Assembly (NCBI GenBank): GCA_963642995.1
Contig: CAVIIZ010000031.1
Location: 1 to 14,402, forward strand
DNA from: CAVAWX01 sp963642995
Lineage (GTDB): Bacteria; Actinomycetota; Coriobacteriia; Coriobacteriales; QAMH01
Direction of reading: 5' to 3'
Length of the DNA stretch: 14,402 nucleotides
Shown here: positions 13,143 to 14,402 of the stretch, piece after piece
How positions within the stretch are numbered: the first letter of the stretch is position 1
Layout of the letters: each line of letters begins with the position of its first letter
Notes under the pieces: generated by a model
Told to the model about the DNA's origin: nothing
Databases searched by the model: none
What the model saw: the letters and a program-made list of their open reading frames with translations, nothing else
Program-made: the position numbers and the translations under genes

Positions 13143-14168
13143 CTACGGCAGCAAGGCCTCGGCGATCTGGACGGCGTTGAGCGCGGCGCCCTTGCGCACC
13201 TGGTCCATGACCAGCCAGAAAGCCAGCCCGTTTTCCACCGTGCGGTCTTCGCGTATGCGCCCGACGAACACCTCGTCGCTGCCCTGCTTCAAGCCGGGCA
13301 TGGGGTAGAGCAGCTGCTCGTGGTCGTCTTCGACGGCGACGCCCGGCGCGGCGGCCAGCACCTCGCGGGCACGCGCCGCCGAGATGGGCTCGTTGAACTC
13401 GACGTTGAGCGATTCGGCATGGCAGCGCAAGACGGGCACGCGCACGCAGGTGGGGGCGACCTGAATGGAATCGTCGCCGAAGATCTTGCGGGTCTCGACG
13501 ACCATCTTCCACTCTTCCTTGTAGCAGCCGTCCTCCACGGGCACGTCGATGTGGGGGATGACGTTGAAGGCGATCTGGTCGCTGAAGGCGGAGATGGAAA
13601 GCGGCTCCCCGTCCAGAAACTCGCGCGTCTGGTTGTAGAGCTCGTCCATGCCCTTCGCGCCCGCGCCGCTTGCCGCCTGGTAGGTGGACACGACGACGCG
13701 CCGGATGCCGCCTGCCGCATCGGAAAGCGCCTTCAGGGGCACGACCATCTCGATCGTCGAGCAGTTGGGGTTGGCGATGACGCCGCAATGCCGGGCCAGG
13801 TCGTGCGCGTTCACCTCGGGCACCACGAGCGGCACGCCGGCATCCTGGCGAAACGCGCTGGAGTTGTCGATCATCACGGCGCCGGCGCCCGTGACGGCGG
13901 CACGGAAACGCCTGGAGACGGACGCGCCCGCGGAAAACAGCGCGATGTCCACGCCGGAGAAGCTGTCCCCGCCCATCTCGGCGACGGTCAGCTCGCCGCC
14001 TGCGAAGGGCAGCCTCTGGCCGGCGGAGCGCGCCGAGGCGAGCGCGCGGACCTCTGCGGCCGGAAAGGCGCGTTGCTCGAGCACCTTCAGCATCTCGCGG
14101 CCCACCGCGCCCGTCGCCCCGCACACGGCGACGACCGGTTGTGCGGGCATCTTCTTCGTCCAGCTCAT
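13143..14168 (-). CDS. asd: Aspartate-semialdehyde dehydrogenase (Asd)
   Basis: Asd reduces aspartyl phosphate to aspartate semialdehyde with NADPH. This is the branch point for lysine/diaminopimelate, threonine, methionine and isoleucine. The 341-residue protein has the NADP-binding motif CGATGAVGREML (16-27), DNSSAFRQD (101-109), the catalytic cysteine C136 in NPNCSTIEMV (133-142), QAASGAGAKGMDEL (164-177) and a basic/His active-site segment CVRVPVLRCHAES (241-253), with H250 as the likely general base. I chose ATG 14168 because GAGGAG lies 5 bases upstream; more distal ATGs in the frame lack a ribosome binding site. A likely promoter is 50-80 bases upstream and a hairpin terminator follows, so it appears to be a single-gene unit without the aspartokinase seen next to asd in some actinobacteria. 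Confidence 0.96.
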   Translation of the reverse strand: MSWTKKMPAQPVVAVCGATGAVGREMLKVLEQRAFPAAEVRALASARSAGQRLPFAGGELTVAEMGGDSFSGVDIALFSAGASVSRRFRAAVTGAGAVMIDNSSAFRQDAGVPLVVPEVNAHDLARHCGVIANPNCSTIEMVVPLKALSDAAGGIRRVVVSTYQAASGAGAKGMDELYNQTREFLDGEPLSISAFSDQIAFNVIPHIDVPVEDGCYKEEWKMVVETRKIFGDDSIQVAPTCVRVPVLRCHAESLNVEFNEPISAARAREVLAAAPGVAVEDDHEQLLYPMPGLKQGSDEVFVGRIREDRTVENGLAFWLVMDQVRKGAALNAVQIAEALLP

Positions 14169-14217
14169 GTCTGCTCCTCGCATGTCGTGGATGCGCGCAC
14201 GGCGCACGTGGTGTTCC

Positions 14218-14246
14218 ATTCTTTTCGTTTTCCCCCCGCTTTTCAA
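14218..14246 (-). promoter_or_regulatory. Possible asd promoter
   Basis: TTGAAA (14246-14241), a 17-bp spacer and AAGAAT (14223-14218) on the minus strand form a sigma-70-like promoter. The -35 is a 5/6 match and the -10 a 4/6 match. The start would be near 14211, about 43 bases before ATG 14168. The spacer holds a run of six G. A 7-bp inverted repeat (14235-14241/14248-14254) overlaps the -35 box. Confidence 0.4.
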
Positions 14247-14260
14247 GAAGCGGGCGGGCC

Positions 14261-14284
14261 GGCGCGCAAAACGCCGCGCGCGCC
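14261..14284 (-). terminator. Hairpin after the partial gene
   Basis: GGCGCGC and GCGCGCC form a 7-bp stem with a 10-base loop, 27 bases after the stop of the upstream gene. No T run follows, so this is a weak call in a very GC-rich stretch. Confidence 0.25.
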
Positions 14285-14310
14285 GAGCTGCGCCCCGCGC
14301 GGCCGCGCCC

Positions 14311-14402
14311 CTACAGCTCCTCGATGGCGCACTCGTGGACCTTGTCTGCGTCCCAGGCGATGCCGACGGCCAGGGGCCGGGCCGCGTAGGGGTAGTCGCC
14401 CG
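14311..14402 (-). CDS. C-terminal end of an unidentified protein (5' part outside the window)
   Basis: An open frame enters from the right edge and stops at TAG 14313-14311. The visible 29-30 residues contain YPYAARPLAVGIAWDADKV and end in CAIEEL. The stretch is protein-like in composition, in the same orientation as asd, and ends 142 bases before the asd start. No family can be named from so short a piece. Confidence 0.5.
   Translation of the reverse strand, partial: GDYPYAARPLAVGIAWDADKVHECAIEEL

Overview
The window comes from a GC-rich Gram-positive bacterium. Conserved genes (purF, purM, purN, purA, dnaB, asd), strong AGGAGG-type ribosome binding sites, sigma-70-like promoters and the many surface-protein and LytTR-type families suggest an actinobacterium, plausibly of class Coriobacteriia. 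That placement is inference; no rRNA or species marker is present. Every gene I can support lies on the minus strand, so transcription runs from right to left.

Right to left: the C-terminal end of an unrecognised gene (14402-14311); asd, aspartate-semialdehyde dehydrogenase, with a strong hairpin terminator; tRNA-Val(UAC) with its own -10 box; a small HEAT-repeat protein; a two-gene ABC exporter of the teichoic acid/O-antigen (TagHG/Wzt-Wzm) type behind a good promoter; a DUF2064/TIGR04282-type glycosyltransferase-like protein, possibly translated from a leaderless mRNA; dnaB, the replicative helicase; purA, adenylosuccinate synthetase; then an apparent operon of a LytTR-family response regulator followed by purF, purM and purN, ending in tandem terminator-like hairpins. 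At the far left a surface protein runs off the window edge.

Two places stand out. (1) The surface-protein gene lies downstream of a promoter (TTGACG, 17 bp, TAAAAT) whose spacer contains a run of nine C. Slippage there would change the -35/-10 spacing, which is the classic layout of a phase-variable promoter. The protein's exported part is also much more A+T-rich than its N-terminus and its neighbours, as if that module had been acquired. (2) The orphan LytTR response regulator is the first gene of the purFMN operon. Two LytTR-like half-sites, 12 bp apart, flank the -10 box of that operon, so the regulator may control itself and de novo purine synthesis.

Functionally, PurF, PurM and PurN catalyse steps 1, 5 and 3 of IMP synthesis and PurA starts the AMP branch. 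Asd serves the lysine/threonine/methionine and diaminopimelate route. The ABC pair would export a cell-surface glycopolymer. The rest is housekeeping or unassigned.
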